DNA of 64,000 nt, taken from positions 1 to 64,000 of the forward strand of contig NZ_AKJF01000057.1 of assembly GCF_000282475.1 (NCBI RefSeq). Direction: 5' to 3'. The DNA comes from Pseudomonas sp. GM78. Lineage in GTDB: Bacteria; Pseudomonadota; Gammaproteobacteria; Pseudomonadales; Pseudomonadaceae. Below are positions 17,210 through 29,170 of this stretch, piece after piece; position 1 is the stretch's first letter, and the number at the start of each line of letters is the position of its first letter. The notes under the pieces were generated by a model that was not told where the DNA came from, searched no databases, and was given only the letters and a program-made list of their open reading frames with translations. Made by a program: the position numbers and the translations under genes.

Positions 17210-19609
17210 TTAGAGCGAAGCCAACTCGGTTTCGGCCTCGACAGCCTTCGCCACCTTCAACTGGCGCATCTGCTCACAGCCCCACAACACCCGCTCCGGG
17301 GTCGCCGGTGCGTCGATTTTCGGTTGATGCTTGTAGTCGCCCAGGCTGGCCACGGCGTCCTTGATCGCGCACCAGGCGGCGATGCCGAGCATGAACGGCG
17401 GCTCGCCCACGGCCTTGGAATGGAACACCGTGTCTTCCGGGTTCTTGCGGTTTTCCACCAGCTTCACCCGCAGGTCCAGCGGCATGTCCGCCACGGCCGG
17501 GATCTTGTAGCTGGCCGGGCCGTTGGTCATCAGCTTGCCCTTGTTGTTCCACACCAGTTCTTCCATGGTCAGCCAGCCCATGCCCTGGATGAAACCACCC
17601 TCGACCTGGCCGATGTCGATGGCCGGGTTCAGCGAGGCGCCGACGTCGTGGAGGATGTCGGTGCGCAGCATTTTGTACTCGCCGGTCAGGGTGTCGATGA
17701 TCACCTCGCAGCAGGCGGCACCGAAGGCGAAGTAGTAGAACGGGCGTCCCCGGGCCTGGCTGCGGTCGTAGTAGATTTTCGGGGTCTTGTAGAACCCGGT
17801 GCTCGACAGCGATACCTGGGCGAAGTAGGCCTGCTGGATCAATGCTTCGAAGGTCAGGATGTGATCGCGAACCCGCACGTGACCGTTGTGGAACTCCACG
17901 TCTTCTTCGCTGACCTTGTATTGCCTTGCGGCGAATTCGACCAGGCGTTTCTTGATGGTTTCAGCAGCGTTCTGAGCCGCTTTACCGTTCAAGTCCGCAC
18001 CGCTGGACGCTGCGGTCGGCGAGGTGTTCGGCACCTTGTCGGTGTTGGTCGCGGTGATCTGCACTCGGTCCATTTCCACTTGGAACACTTCGGCCACGAC
18101 CTGCGCGACCTTGGTGTTCAGGCCCTGGCCCATCTCGGTGCCGCCATGGTTCAGGTGGATGCTGCCGTCGGTGTAGACGTGCACCAGGGCGCCGGCCTGG
18201 TTGAGGAAGCTGGCGGTGAAGGAGATGCCGAATTTCACCGGGGTCAGCGCCAGGCCCTTTTTCAGGATCGGGCTGTTGGCGTTGTAGCGACGGATCGCTT
18301 CGCGGCGCTCGGCGTACTGGCAGCTTTCTTCCAGTTCGGCGGTCATTTCCTCGAGCATGTTGTGCTCGACGGTCTGGTAGTAATGGGTGACGTTGCGCTC
18401 GGTCTTGCCGTAGTAGTTGGCCTTGCGCACCGCCAGCGGGTCGAGGGCCAGATGCCGGGCGATGGCGTCCATCACTTCCTCGATGGCGACCATGCCTTGC
18501 GGGCCACCGAAGCCACGGTAGGCGGTGTTCGACGCGGTGTTGGTCTTGCAGCGATGGCCGTTGACGGTCGCGTCGCCCAGGTAATACGAGTTGTCGGAGT
18601 GGAACATCGCGCGGTCGACGATCGACGCCGACAGGTCAGGCGAACAGCCACAGTTGCCGGCCAGTTCCAGGTTGATGCCGTGCAGGCGCCCGGTGCTGTC
18701 GAAGCCCACGTCGTATTCGACATAAAACGGGTGACGCTTGCCGGTCATCAGCATGTCTTCGACACGCGGCAGGCGCATCTTGGTCGGTTGGCCGGTGAGG
18801 TGCGCGATCACTGCGCACAGGCACGCCGGGCTCGCCGCCTGGGTTTCCTTGCCGCCAAAACCGCCACCCATGCGGCGCATGTCGACGACGATCTTGTTCA
18901 TCGACACGTCCAGCACTTCGGCCACCAGCTTCTGCACTTCGGTGGGGTTCTGGGTCGAGCAGTAGACGATCATGCCGCCGTCTTCGGTGGGCATCACCGA
19001 GGAAATCTGGGTTTCCAGGTAGAAGTGTTCCTGGCCGCCGATGTGCAGGGTGCCTTGAATGCGATGCTCGGCGGTGGCCAGCGCCGTGACCGAATCGCCG
19101 CGTTGGTGCGTGTGGCTGTCGAGCACGAAGTGGCGCTTGCGCAAGGCTTCGACCACGTCCAGCACCGGCTCCAGGTCTTCGTATTCGATGATCGCGGCCA
19201 TTGCCGCCTTGCGTGCGGTTTCCAGGTCCTTGGCGGCAACGGCCACCACCGGTTGACCGACGAACTGCACGGTGTCGATCGCCAGCAGCGGATCGCCCGG
19301 CAGCAACGGACCAATGTCCTTCAGGCCCGGCACGTCTTCGTGGGTAATGGCGATGCGCACGCCTTCAAAGGCATAGCAGGGCGAGGTGTCGATGCTGATG
19401 ATCCGGGCGTGGGCACGGTCCGACATGCGGGCGTACACGTGCAGCTGGTTCGGAAACTCTAGGCGATCGTCGATGTACTGCGCTTCACCGGACACATGCT
19501 TGGCGGCGCTGTCGTGCTTGACGCTGCGGCCGACACCGGTGGTCAGGTCCTTGGCGAACAGCTCAGCCAGTTCGGCCTGGGTCTTCTCTACGGCGTGATG
19601 GTTAGACAT
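17210..19609 (-). CDS. xdhB: Xanthine dehydrogenase molybdopterin subunit XdhB
   Basis: Large subunit (799 residues) carrying the molybdenum cofactor that oxidises hypoxanthine and xanthine to urate. It starts with MSNHHAVEKTQAEL and overlaps the xdhA end by 8 bases. Family landmarks: GRSVKHDSAAKHVSGEAQYIDD at the start, MGGGFGGKE and AYRGFGGPQG in cofactor binding, NHGGTEMGQGLNTK, and VGEPPFMLG near the end with the catalytic glutamate. Cytoplasmic, works with XdhA. Confidence 0.96.
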   Translation of the reverse strand: MSNHHAVEKTQAELAELFAKDLTTGVGRSVKHDSAAKHVSGEAQYIDDRLEFPNQLHVYARMSDRAHARIISIDTSPCYAFEGVRIAITHEDVPGLKDIGPLLPGDPLLAIDTVQFVGQPVVAVAAKDLETARKAAMAAIIEYEDLEPVLDVVEALRKRHFVLDSHTHQRGDSVTALATAEHRIQGTLHIGGQEHFYLETQISSVMPTEDGGMIVYCSTQNPTEVQKLVAEVLDVSMNKIVVDMRRMGGGFGGKETQAASPACLCAVIAHLTGQPTKMRLPRVEDMLMTGKRHPFYVEYDVGFDSTGRLHGINLELAGNCGCSPDLSASIVDRAMFHSDNSYYLGDATVNGHRCKTNTASNTAYRGFGGPQGMVAIEEVMDAIARHLALDPLAVRKANYYGKTERNVTHYYQTVEHNMLEEMTAELEESCQYAERREAIRRYNANSPILKKGLALTPVKFGISFTASFLNQAGALVHVYTDGSIHLNHGGTEMGQGLNTKVAQVVAEVFQVEMDRVQITATNTDKVPNTSPTAASSGADLNGKAAQNAAETIKKRLVEFAARQYKVSEEDVEFHNGHVRVRDHILTFEALIQQAYFAQVSLSSTGFYKTPKIYYDRSQARGRPFYYFAFGAACCEVIIDTLTGEYKMLRTDILHDVGASLNPAIDIGQVEGGFIQGMGWLTMEELVWNNKGKLMTNGPASYKIPAVADMPLDLRVKLVENRKNPEDTVFHSKAVGEPPFMLGIAAWCAIKDAVASLGDYKHQPKIDAPATPERVLWGCEQMRQLKVAKAVEAETELASL

Positions 19610-21056
19610 AAGCGGTCACCCGAGTCTCGATGTGCGGCGTTTGCAGTTCGATGAAGTATTTGCGCAGCAGGTTCTGCGCGCTGAGCAGGCGGTATTCCTT
19701 GCTGGCGCGGAAGTCCGACAGCGGTGTGAAGTCTTCGGCCAGCGCAGCGCAGGCGCGTTCAACGGTGGCGCTGTTGAAGGGCGAACCGATCAACGCGGTT
19801 TCACAACTGTTGGCGCGTTTTGGAATGGCCGCCATGCCACCGAAGGCCACGCGGGCATCGGCGATCACACCGTTTTCCAGGCGCAGGTTGAACGCCGCGC
19901 ACACGGCAGAAATGTCATCGTCCAGGCGCTTGGACACCTTGTAGGCGCGGAACAGCTGTTCGACGCTGGCACGCGGCACGATGATCTTCTCGATGAACTC
20001 GCTTTCCTGGCGCGCCGTGACGCGATAATCGATGAAGTAATCTTCCAGGGCCAGGGTGCGCCGGGTTTCGCCCTTGCACAGGACAATCTGCGCGCCCAGG
20101 GCAATCAGCAGGGGAGGCGAGTCACCGATGGGCGAGGCGTTGCCGATATTGCCGCCCAGGGTGCCCTGGTTGCGAATCTGCAAGGAGGCGAAGCGCTGCA
20201 GCAGTTCGCCGAAGTCCGGGTACTCGGCCTTCAGGGCCTCGTAGCAGTCGGAGAGGGCGGTGGCGGCACCGATTTCCAGGCGGTCGTCGAAACGGTCGAT
20301 ACGCTTCATTTCGGCGACGTTGCCGACGTAGATCATCACCGGCAGGGTGCGGTGGAACTGCGTCACTTCCAGCGCCAGGTCGGTACCGCCGGCCAGCAGG
20401 CGGGCCTGTGGATAAGCGTCGTAGAGGTCGGCCAGGTCGGCCACGGTCAGGGGCACCAGGCAGCGCTTGTCGCCGCTGTTGAGTTCGCCGATAGCGGTCG
20501 GCGCGATGGCCTTGAGCCGGGCAATGGTCTGGGCTTCGTTGGCGTCGAACTGGTCGGGCTTTTTAGCGCAGCAGGACTGCTCGGCGGCTTCGAGGATCGG
20601 CCGATAGCCGGTGCAGCGGCAGAGGTTGCCGGCCAGGGCTTCGTGAGCCTTGTGCTGATCCGGTGCGTCGCTGTTCTTTTGCAGGGCAAACAACGACATC
20701 ACGAATCCAGGGGTGCAGAACCCGCATTGCGAGCCGTGGCACTCGACCATGGCCTTCTGCACGCTGTGCAGCTCGCCCTTGTGCTTGAGGTCTTCAACGC
20801 TGATCAGCTGCTTGCCGTGCAAGGACGACACGAAGGTCAGGCACGAGTTGAGGCTGCGATAGCGAATGTGTTCGCGGCCTTCGTCATCGGTCTGCAACTC
20901 GCCGACGACCACGGTGCACGCGCCGCAGTCACCGCTGGCGCAGCCTTCTTTGGTACCGGGTTTGCCTATATGGTCGCGCAGATAATTGAGCACGGTCAGG
21001 TTCGGGTCCAGGGCGTGCTCGCTACGGAGTTCCTGGTTTAGTAAAAACTGGATCAC
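19602..21056 (-). CDS. xdhA: Xanthine dehydrogenase iron-sulfur/FAD subunit XdhA
   Basis: Small subunit (484 residues) that passes electrons from the molybdenum site to NAD+. An N-terminal 2Fe-2S domain has CASGDCGAC; a second cluster domain has CGFCTPGFVMSL and CRCTGYRPILEA; a FAD domain follows from about 190 (LLAGGTDLALEVTQF, TLGGNIGNASPIGD). First gene of xdhA-xdhB-xdhC-guaD, with two palindromes upstream and a divergent GntR gene. Confidence 0.96.
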   Translation of the reverse strand: MIQFLLNQELRSEHALDPNLTVLNYLRDHIGKPGTKEGCASGDCGACTVVVGELQTDDEGREHIRYRSLNSCLTFVSSLHGKQLISVEDLKHKGELHSVQKAMVECHGSQCGFCTPGFVMSLFALQKNSDAPDQHKAHEALAGNLCRCTGYRPILEAAEQSCCAKKPDQFDANEAQTIARLKAIAPTAIGELNSGDKRCLVPLTVADLADLYDAYPQARLLAGGTDLALEVTQFHRTLPVMIYVGNVAEMKRIDRFDDRLEIGAATALSDCYEALKAEYPDFGELLQRFASLQIRNQGTLGGNIGNASPIGDSPPLLIALGAQIVLCKGETRRTLALEDYFIDYRVTARQESEFIEKIIVPRASVEQLFRAYKVSKRLDDDISAVCAAFNLRLENGVIADARVAFGGMAAIPKRANSCETALIGSPFNSATVERACAALAEDFTPLSDFRASKEYRLLSAQNLLRKYFIELQTPHIETRVTAYV

Positions 21057-21113
21057 GGAAGGCCTCGCAGACTCATTATTGTTGTTAACCGATATGAACC
21101 GAATTTAGCAGGT

Positions 21114-21152
21114 CTGACTTTTCGGTCAATGATTTTCTGACTTAAAGGTCAG
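21114..21152. promoter_or_regulatory. Two tandem palindromes upstream of xdhA
   Basis: CTGAC-N6-GTCA (21114-21128) and CTGAC-N6-GTCAG (21137-21152) share a TGAC-N6-GTCA core and are centred 23 bp apart, about two helical turns. They lie 58-96 bases before the xdhA start in the divergent xdhA/gntR region, where an operator for the neighbouring regulator would be expected. Confidence 0.6.
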
Positions 21153-21322
21153 GAAAATGCATTTTGTCGACTAACGCTCCATTTCTTCATTATTGACCCT
21201 CGATCAACAGCCTGCTTTTTGCTTGAATCGTGCCAAAAACCACCCGGTGGGCCCTGCGCCATGACGTATCAATTGCGCTACACTGCGCCGCTTGTGCAAA
21301 TCGAAGAGTTTGAAGGACAACC

Positions 21323-21982
21323 ATGACGTTCAAGGCGCCGGACAGCCTCGCCGAGCAAATCGCGCATCACCTCGCCGAACGCATCATTCGCGGCGAAATG
21401 AAGCCCGGGGAGCGCATCCAGGAACAGAAGGTCACGCAGGCACTTGACGTCAGCCGCGGCTCGGTTCGCGAGGCGTTGCTGATTCTCGAGCGCCGGCACC
21501 TGATCGCCATCCTGCCGCGCCGTGGCGCCCACGTCACCGAACTCACCGCGCACAAGGTCAAGAGCCTGTGCACGCTGATGAGCGAGATGTACATCCTGCT
21601 CGCCAATGCCGTGGCCACTGGCTGGAAAGTCCAGGCCGACCTGGCGCCGTTCGTGCAGATCCAGCAGCGCCTGACCGCCAGCTACGAGCGCCAGGACATC
21701 CATGCCTTCGTCGACGACAGTTTCAACGTGATGCGCGCTACGTATCCGTTCGCCAACAATCCTTACCTGCAGGAAACCGTCGAGAACCTGCAGCCGGCCA
21801 TGAGCCGTGCGTATTTTCTCGCCCTGGAGCAACGCAAGGCCTCGATGAGCGAGTACCTGGAGCTGTTCGAACGCCTGCTTGCTGCCGTGATCGCCCGTGA
21901 TTTCCCACTGATCCGCGAAGTGCTGACCGCTTATGGCCAGCGCAGTTGCGATCTGGTGATCTCTGCCCTGACGGACGCATAA
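21323..21982 (+). CDS. GntR family regulator, probable purine-pathway regulator
   Basis: 219 residues (MTFKAPDSLAEQIAHHLAER). The N-terminal winged helix covers about 8-75 (IQEQKVTQALDVSRGSVREALLIL) and a helical FCD domain follows. It diverges from the xdh operon, which suggests it controls xanthine and guanine breakdown; that is an inference from position. Its stop is only 2 bases before the smc start, so smc is probably transcribed with it. Confidence 0.88.
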   Translation: MTFKAPDSLAEQIAHHLAERIIRGEMKPGERIQEQKVTQALDVSRGSVREALLILERRHLIAILPRRGAHVTELTAHKVKSLCTLMSEMYILLANAVATGWKVQADLAPFVQIQQRLTASYERQDIHAFVDDSFNVMRATYPFANNPYLQETVENLQPAMSRAYFLALEQRKASMSEYLELFERLLAAVIARDFPLIREVLTAYGQRSCDLVISALTDA

Positions 21983-21984
21983 GC

Positions 21985-24900
21985 GTGCGGCTAAAGTGCA
22001 TCAAGCTGGCGGGGTTCAAGTCCTTCGTCGACCCGACCACGGTGAACTTCCCCAGCAACATGGCGGCGGTGGTCGGGCCCAATGGCTGCGGCAAGTCGAA
22101 CATCATCGACGCCGTACGCTGGGTGATGGGCGAGAGTTCGGCGAAGAACCTGCGCGGCGAGTCGATGACCGACGTCATCTTCAATGGCTCCACCAGTCGC
22201 AAGCCGGTGAGCCAGGCGAGCATCGAGTTGGTGTTCGATAACTCCGATGGCACTTTGCTTGGCGAATACGCCGCTTACGCGGAAATCTCCATTCGCCGCA
22301 AAGTGACCCGCGACAGCCAGACCACTTATTACCTCAACGGCACCAAATGCCGTCGCCGCGACATCACCGATATCTTCCTCGGCACCGGCCTGGGCCCGCG
22401 CAGCTACTCGATCATCGAGCAGGGGATGATCTCCAAGCTGATCGAGTCCAAGCCCGAAGACCTGCGCAACTTCATCGAAGAAGCCGCGGGCATCTCCAAG
22501 TACAAGGAGCGCCGGCGCGAAACCGAAAATCGCATCCGCCGCACCCACGAAAACCTGGAGCGCCTGACCGACCTGCGCGAAGAGCTCGAACGTCAGCTCG
22601 AACGCCTGCACCGCCAGGCCGAAGCGGCCAAGAAGTACCAGGAATTCAAAGCCGAGGAGCGCCAGCTCAAGGCGCAACTGTCGGCCCTGCGCTGGCAGGA
22701 CCTGAACGACCAGGTGGGCCAGCGCGAAGCGATCATCGGCACCCAGGAAGTCAGTTTCGAAGCCCTGGTGGCCGAACAGCGCAACGCCGACGCCAGCATC
22801 GAACGCTTGCGCGACGGCCATCACGACCTCTCCGAGCGCTTCAATCTGGTGCAGGGGCGCTTCTATTCGGTCGGCGGCGACATCGCCCGGGTCGAGCAGA
22901 GCATCCAGCACGGCCAGCAGCGCTTGCGCCAGTTGCAGGACGATCTGAAAGAAGCCGAGCGCGCGCGCCTGGAGACCGAGTCGCACCTGGGCCACGACCG
23001 CACGCTGCTGCTGACCCTCGGCGAAGAGCTGGACATGCTCACGCCGGAGCAGGAAGTCACCAGCGCAGCCGCCGAAGAGGCCGCCGCCGCGCTGGAAGAA
23101 TCGGAAACCACCATGCACGGCTGGCAGGAGCAGTGGGACACGTTCAACCTCAGCGCTGCCGAGCCACGGCGTCAGTCGGAAGTCCAGCAATCGCGGATCC
23201 AGCAGCTGGAAACCAGCTTGGAGCGCCTGGCCGATCGGCACCGGCGCCTGGGTGAAGAGCGCGCCTTGTTGTCGGCGGACCCGGAAGATGCGGCGATCAT
23301 GGCGCTCAACGAACAGCTCGCTGAATCCGAGGCGACCCTCGAGGATTTGCAGACCAGTGAAGAAGCTCAGGTTGAAAAGCTCGAGCAACTGCGCCAGCAA
23401 TTGCAGCACGCACTGTCGGCGCAACAACAGGCCCAGGGCGATCTGCAGCGCCTCAACGGTCGCCTGGCTTCGCTCGAAGCCTTGCAGCAAGCGGCGCTCG
23501 ACCCGGGCACCGGCACCGCGCAATGGTTGCGCGAGCAGCAGCTGGCGGACCGCCCGCGCCTGGCCGAAGGCCTGAAAGTCGAAGCCGGTTGGGAGTCGGC
23601 GGTGGAAACCGTGCTCGGTGCCGACCTGCAAGCGGTGCTGGTGGATGACTTCGGCGATTTCGATTTGTCCGGGTTTACCCAAGGCGATTTGCGCCTGCTC
23701 AGCCCCGCCACCGACGGCGCGCGAGTGCCCGGCAGCCTACTCGATAAAGTCGAGGCGCAGATCGATCTGTCGCCATGGCTGGGGCAGGTCAAACCCGTCG
23801 AAAGCCTCGAACAGGCGCTGGCGTTGCGTGGCCAATTGGCCGCGGGCCAGAGCCTGATCAGCCGCGACGGATATTGGGTCGGTCGGCACTTTTTGCGTGT
23901 GCGCCGCGCCAGCGAAGCGGAAAGCGGGATGCTCGCCCGTGGTCAGGAAATCCAGCAACTGGGTCTTGAACGCGAAGAGCGTGAAGCGGCCGTCGAAGCC
24001 CTGGAAACCGAATTGCAAAACCTGCGGGCGCAACAGCGCCAGCAGGAAAACGGTCGTGAACATTTGCGCCGTCTGCTGCAAGACGAAGCCCGCCAGCAAG
24101 GTGAGTTGAAAGCTCAATTGTCGGCCGGCAAAGCCAAGGCCGAGCAGTTGACCTTGCGCCGCACGCGCCTTGATGAAGAACTCCAGGAGTTGGCCGAACA
24201 GCGGGCCCTGGAACATGAACACATCGGCGAAGCCCGCCTGCAATTGCAGGAAGCGCTCGACAGCATGGCGCTGGACACCGAACAGCGCGAGCTGCTGCTG
24301 GCCCAGCGCGACAGCTTGCGCGAACGACTTGACCGGGTGCGTCAGGAAGCCCGTCAGCACAAGGATCACGCCCATCAACTGGCCGTGCGCCTGGGCTCGC
24401 TGCGGGCCCAGCATGATTCGACGCGCCAGGCCCTTGAGCGCCTGGAAATGCAGGCCGAACGCCTGACGGAAAAACGCGAGCAACTGAGCCTCAATCTGGA
24501 GGAGGGCGAGGCGCCGCTGGAAGAGTTGCGCCTCAAGCTCGAAGAACTGCTCGACAAGCGCATGACCGTCGACGAAGAACTCAAGACCGCGCAGATCGCC
24601 CTGGAAGACGCCGACCGCGAATTGCGTGATGCCGAAAAGCGCCGCAACCAGGCCGAACAGCAGTCCCAGCTGATTCGCGGCCAGCTCGAAAACCAGCGCA
24701 TGGAATGGCAAGCCCTGACCGTGCGCCGCAAGGCTTTGCAGGACCAGTTGCTCGAAGACGGCTACGACCTGCACGGCGTGCTGGCCACGCTGACCGCCGA
24801 GGCCAGCGAGAAAGCCGCCGAGGAAGAACTCGAGCGCATTGGCGCGCGGATCCAGCGCCTGGGCGCGATCAACCTCGCGGCCATCGATGAATACCAGCAA

Positions 24901-25473
24901 CAATCGGAGCGTAAACGTTATCTGGACGCCCAGAACGACGACCTGGTCGAAGCGCTCGACACGCTCGAGAACGTGATCCGCAAGATCGACAAGGAAACCC
25001 GAAACCGTTTCAAAGATACCTTTGATCAGATCAATGGCGGTTTACAGGCCCTTTTCCCAAAAGTTTTCGGTGGAGGACGCGCGTATTTGGAACTGACGGG
25101 CGAAGATCTACTCGATACAGGGGTGACGATCATGGCGCAGCCGCCCGGAAAGAAGAACAGCACCATCCATTTGCTCTCCGGTGGCGAAAAAGCCCTGACC
25201 GCATTGGCCCTGGTTTTTGCGATCTTCAAGTTGAACCCGGCGCCGTTCTGCATGCTCGATGAAGTGGACGCGCCATTGGATGACGCCAACGTTGGACGCT
25301 ATGCACGACTGGTCAAGGAGATGTCGCAGACGGTGCAGTTCATCTATATCACCCACAACAAGATCGCCATGGAAATGGCCGAGCAATTGATGGGGGTGAC
25401 GATGCACGAACCGGGATGCTCGCGTCTGGTGGCGGTGGATGTCGAGGAGGCCATGGCGATGGTGGACGCCTGA
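21985..25473 (+). CDS. smc: Chromosome segregation protein SMC
   Basis: Condensin ATPase of 1162 residues that forms a V-shaped dimer and compacts the chromosome. The GTG at VRLKCIKLAGFKSFVDPTTV is chosen: it begins exactly at the family N-terminus and follows the GntR stop by 2 bases. Walker A is GPNGCGKSN (about 32-40). Long coiled coils flank a hinge near 500-640. The ABC signature LLSGGEKALTALAL and Walker B PFCMLDEVDAPLDDAN are at the C-terminus. The glutamine-rich middle is coiled coil. Confidence 0.96.
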   Translation: MRLKCIKLAGFKSFVDPTTVNFPSNMAAVVGPNGCGKSNIIDAVRWVMGESSAKNLRGESMTDVIFNGSTSRKPVSQASIELVFDNSDGTLLGEYAAYAEISIRRKVTRDSQTTYYLNGTKCRRRDITDIFLGTGLGPRSYSIIEQGMISKLIESKPEDLRNFIEEAAGISKYKERRRETENRIRRTHENLERLTDLREELERQLERLHRQAEAAKKYQEFKAEERQLKAQLSALRWQDLNDQVGQREAIIGTQEVSFEALVAEQRNADASIERLRDGHHDLSERFNLVQGRFYSVGGDIARVEQSIQHGQQRLRQLQDDLKEAERARLETESHLGHDRTLLLTLGEELDMLTPEQEVTSAAAEEAAAALEESETTMHGWQEQWDTFNLSAAEPRRQSEVQQSRIQQLETSLERLADRHRRLGEERALLSADPEDAAIMALNEQLAESEATLEDLQTSEEAQVEKLEQLRQQLQHALSAQQQAQGDLQRLNGRLASLEALQQAALDPGTGTAQWLREQQLADRPRLAEGLKVEAGWESAVETVLGADLQAVLVDDFGDFDLSGFTQGDLRLLSPATDGARVPGSLLDKVEAQIDLSPWLGQVKPVESLEQALALRGQLAAGQSLISRDGYWVGRHFLRVRRASEAESGMLARGQEIQQLGLEREEREAAVEALETELQNLRAQQRQQENGREHLRRLLQDEARQQGELKAQLSAGKAKAEQLTLRRTRLDEELQELAEQRALEHEHIGEARLQLQEALDSMALDTEQRELLLAQRDSLRERLDRVRQEARQHKDHAHQLAVRLGSLRAQHDSTRQALERLEMQAERLTEKREQLSLNLEEGEAPLEELRLKLEELLDKRMTVDEELKTAQIALEDADRELRDAEKRRNQAEQQSQLIRGQLENQRMEWQALTVRRKALQDQLLEDGYDLHGVLATLTAEASEKAAEEELERIGARIQRLGAINLAAIDEYQQQSERKRYLDAQNDDLVEALDTLENVIRKIDKETRNRFKDTFDQINGGLQALFPKVFGGGRAYLELTGEDLLDTGVTIMAQPPGKKNSTIHLLSGGEKALTALALVFAIFKLNPAPFCMLDEVDAPLDDANVGRYARLVKEMSQTVQFIYITHNKIAMEMAEQLMGVTMHEPGCSRLVAVDVEEAMAMVDA

Positions 25474-25728
25474 AACTGGGGTTTCAGGGGGGACTTCTTA
25501 GGAGTGGGACGCAATTAGCCATGCCGACTTGCTGGCCAATCGACATATTCGAGGGACCAACGTGCCAGACGGTGTAAAGTTGCCTTTGGTCGTGCTAGTT
25601 TAATGTCAATTTTTCGTATACGTGGGTAAAACGCCTGTCAGAACATAGAGTTGGCGCCACGTTTTAAAGCGGTTTACAGAATGTAAGCCCCTTATTTTTC
25701 AGCATTTTTTATAGAGGCACGGGATTAC

Positions 25729-26574
25729 ATGGAAATCGGTCTGCGCGAGTGGCTGATCGTCATCGGCATTATTGTCATTGCCGGTATTCTTTTCGATGGC
25801 TGGCGCCGTATGCGCGGCGGCAAGGGAAAACTGAAATTCCGTCTCGACCGGAGCCTGTCCAACCTGCCCGACGAGGACACCAGCCCCGAGCTGTTGGGCC
25901 CGTCTCGCGTCCTGGATACGCACAAGGAACCGCAACTGGACGAGCAGGACCTGCCGTCGGTGAGCATGCCGGCCCGCGAATCGGGCTCCAAGCGTGGCAA
26001 GCGTGGCCATGGCGAGCCTTCCCAGGGCGACATGAACCTGAGCCTCGACCTGGACGGCGGCCCGAGCTTCAGCAGCCGTGACGACGATTTCCCCGATGAC
26101 ACCAAGGCAGCGCCTGCTGTCAGCGACAAGGAACAGCCGCAAGCCGAAGAAGTGCTGGTGATCAGCGTGATCTGCCGCGACCCAGCCGGCTTCAAAGGCC
26201 CGGCGCTGCTGCAGAACATTCTCGAGAGCGGCCTGCGTTTTGGCGAAATGGACATCTTCCACCGCCACGAAAGCATGGCGGGCAATGGCGAAGTGCTGTT
26301 CTCCATGGCCAACGCGGTCAAGCCTGGCGTCTTCGACCTGGACGACATCGACCACTTCAGCACCCCGGCCGTGAGCTTCTTCCTCGGCCTGCCAGGCCCG
26401 CGTCATCCCAAGCAGGCCTTCGATGTGATGGTGGCTGCGGCGCGTAAATTGTCGCAAGAGTTGAACGGTGAACTGAAGGACGACCAGCGCAGCGTACTGA
26501 CCGCCCAGACGATCGAGCACTACCGTCAGCGCATCGTTGAATTCGAACGTCGCGCACTGACCCAGAAGCGCTGA
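25729..26574 (+). CDS. zipA: Cell division protein ZipA
   Basis: Inner-membrane anchor that links FtsZ to the septum. 281 residues: an N-terminal membrane helix (about 5-24, [15 protein letters not shown]), a charged, low-complexity linker, and a C-terminal FtsZ-binding domain from about 140 ([20 protein letters not shown]...). It starts 255 bases after smc, with an AT-rich stretch between that probably contains its own promoter; I see no other gene there. A terminator follows. Confidence 0.95.
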   Translation: MEIGLREWLIVIGIIVIAGILFDGWRRMRGGKGKLKFRLDRSLSNLPDEDTSPELLGPSRVLDTHKEPQLDEQDLPSVSMPARESGSKRGKRGHGEPSQGDMNLSLDLDGGPSFSSRDDDFPDDTKAAPAVSDKEQPQAEEVLVISVICRDPAGFKGPALLQNILESGLRFGEMDIFHRHESMAGNGEVLFSMANAVKPGVFDLDDIDHFSTPAVSFFLGLPGPRHPKQAFDVMVAAARKLSQELNGELKDDQRSVLTAQTIEHYRQRIVEFERRALTQKR

Positions 26575-26610
26575 TATTTGCAACAATGATGTGTACAGCA
26601 TCAACAAATT

Positions 26611-29009
<2,399 letters not shown>

Positions 29010-29016
29010 CTTCGCC

Positions 29017-29091
29017 AAGATCGCAGCCTTCGGCAGCTCCTACAGGGTATACGCAACACAATGTAGGAGCTGCCGCAGGCTGCGATCTTTT
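29017..29091. repeat. Paired REP-type inverted repeat (GATCGCAGCC family)
   Basis: Same family as 1395-1472: AAGATCGCAGCCTTCGGCAG, continuing to CTCCTACA, and the inverted copy ending AGGCTGCGATCTTTT. It lies between ligA and the metallopeptidase gene. Confidence 0.9.
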
Positions 29092-29170
29092 GATTTGCCC
29101 CCGCAGAGCGTGGGAACGATCTGCGCCCAGGAATGATCTAGTCTTGGCAAGCCCCAGGGAGAGATCGCTC

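Noticed and set aside
16646-19462. 938-codon plus-strand frame opposite xdhB and xdhC
   Set aside because: Crosses two genes and a REP pair with His/Val/Gly-rich nonsense; antisense artefact of GC bias.
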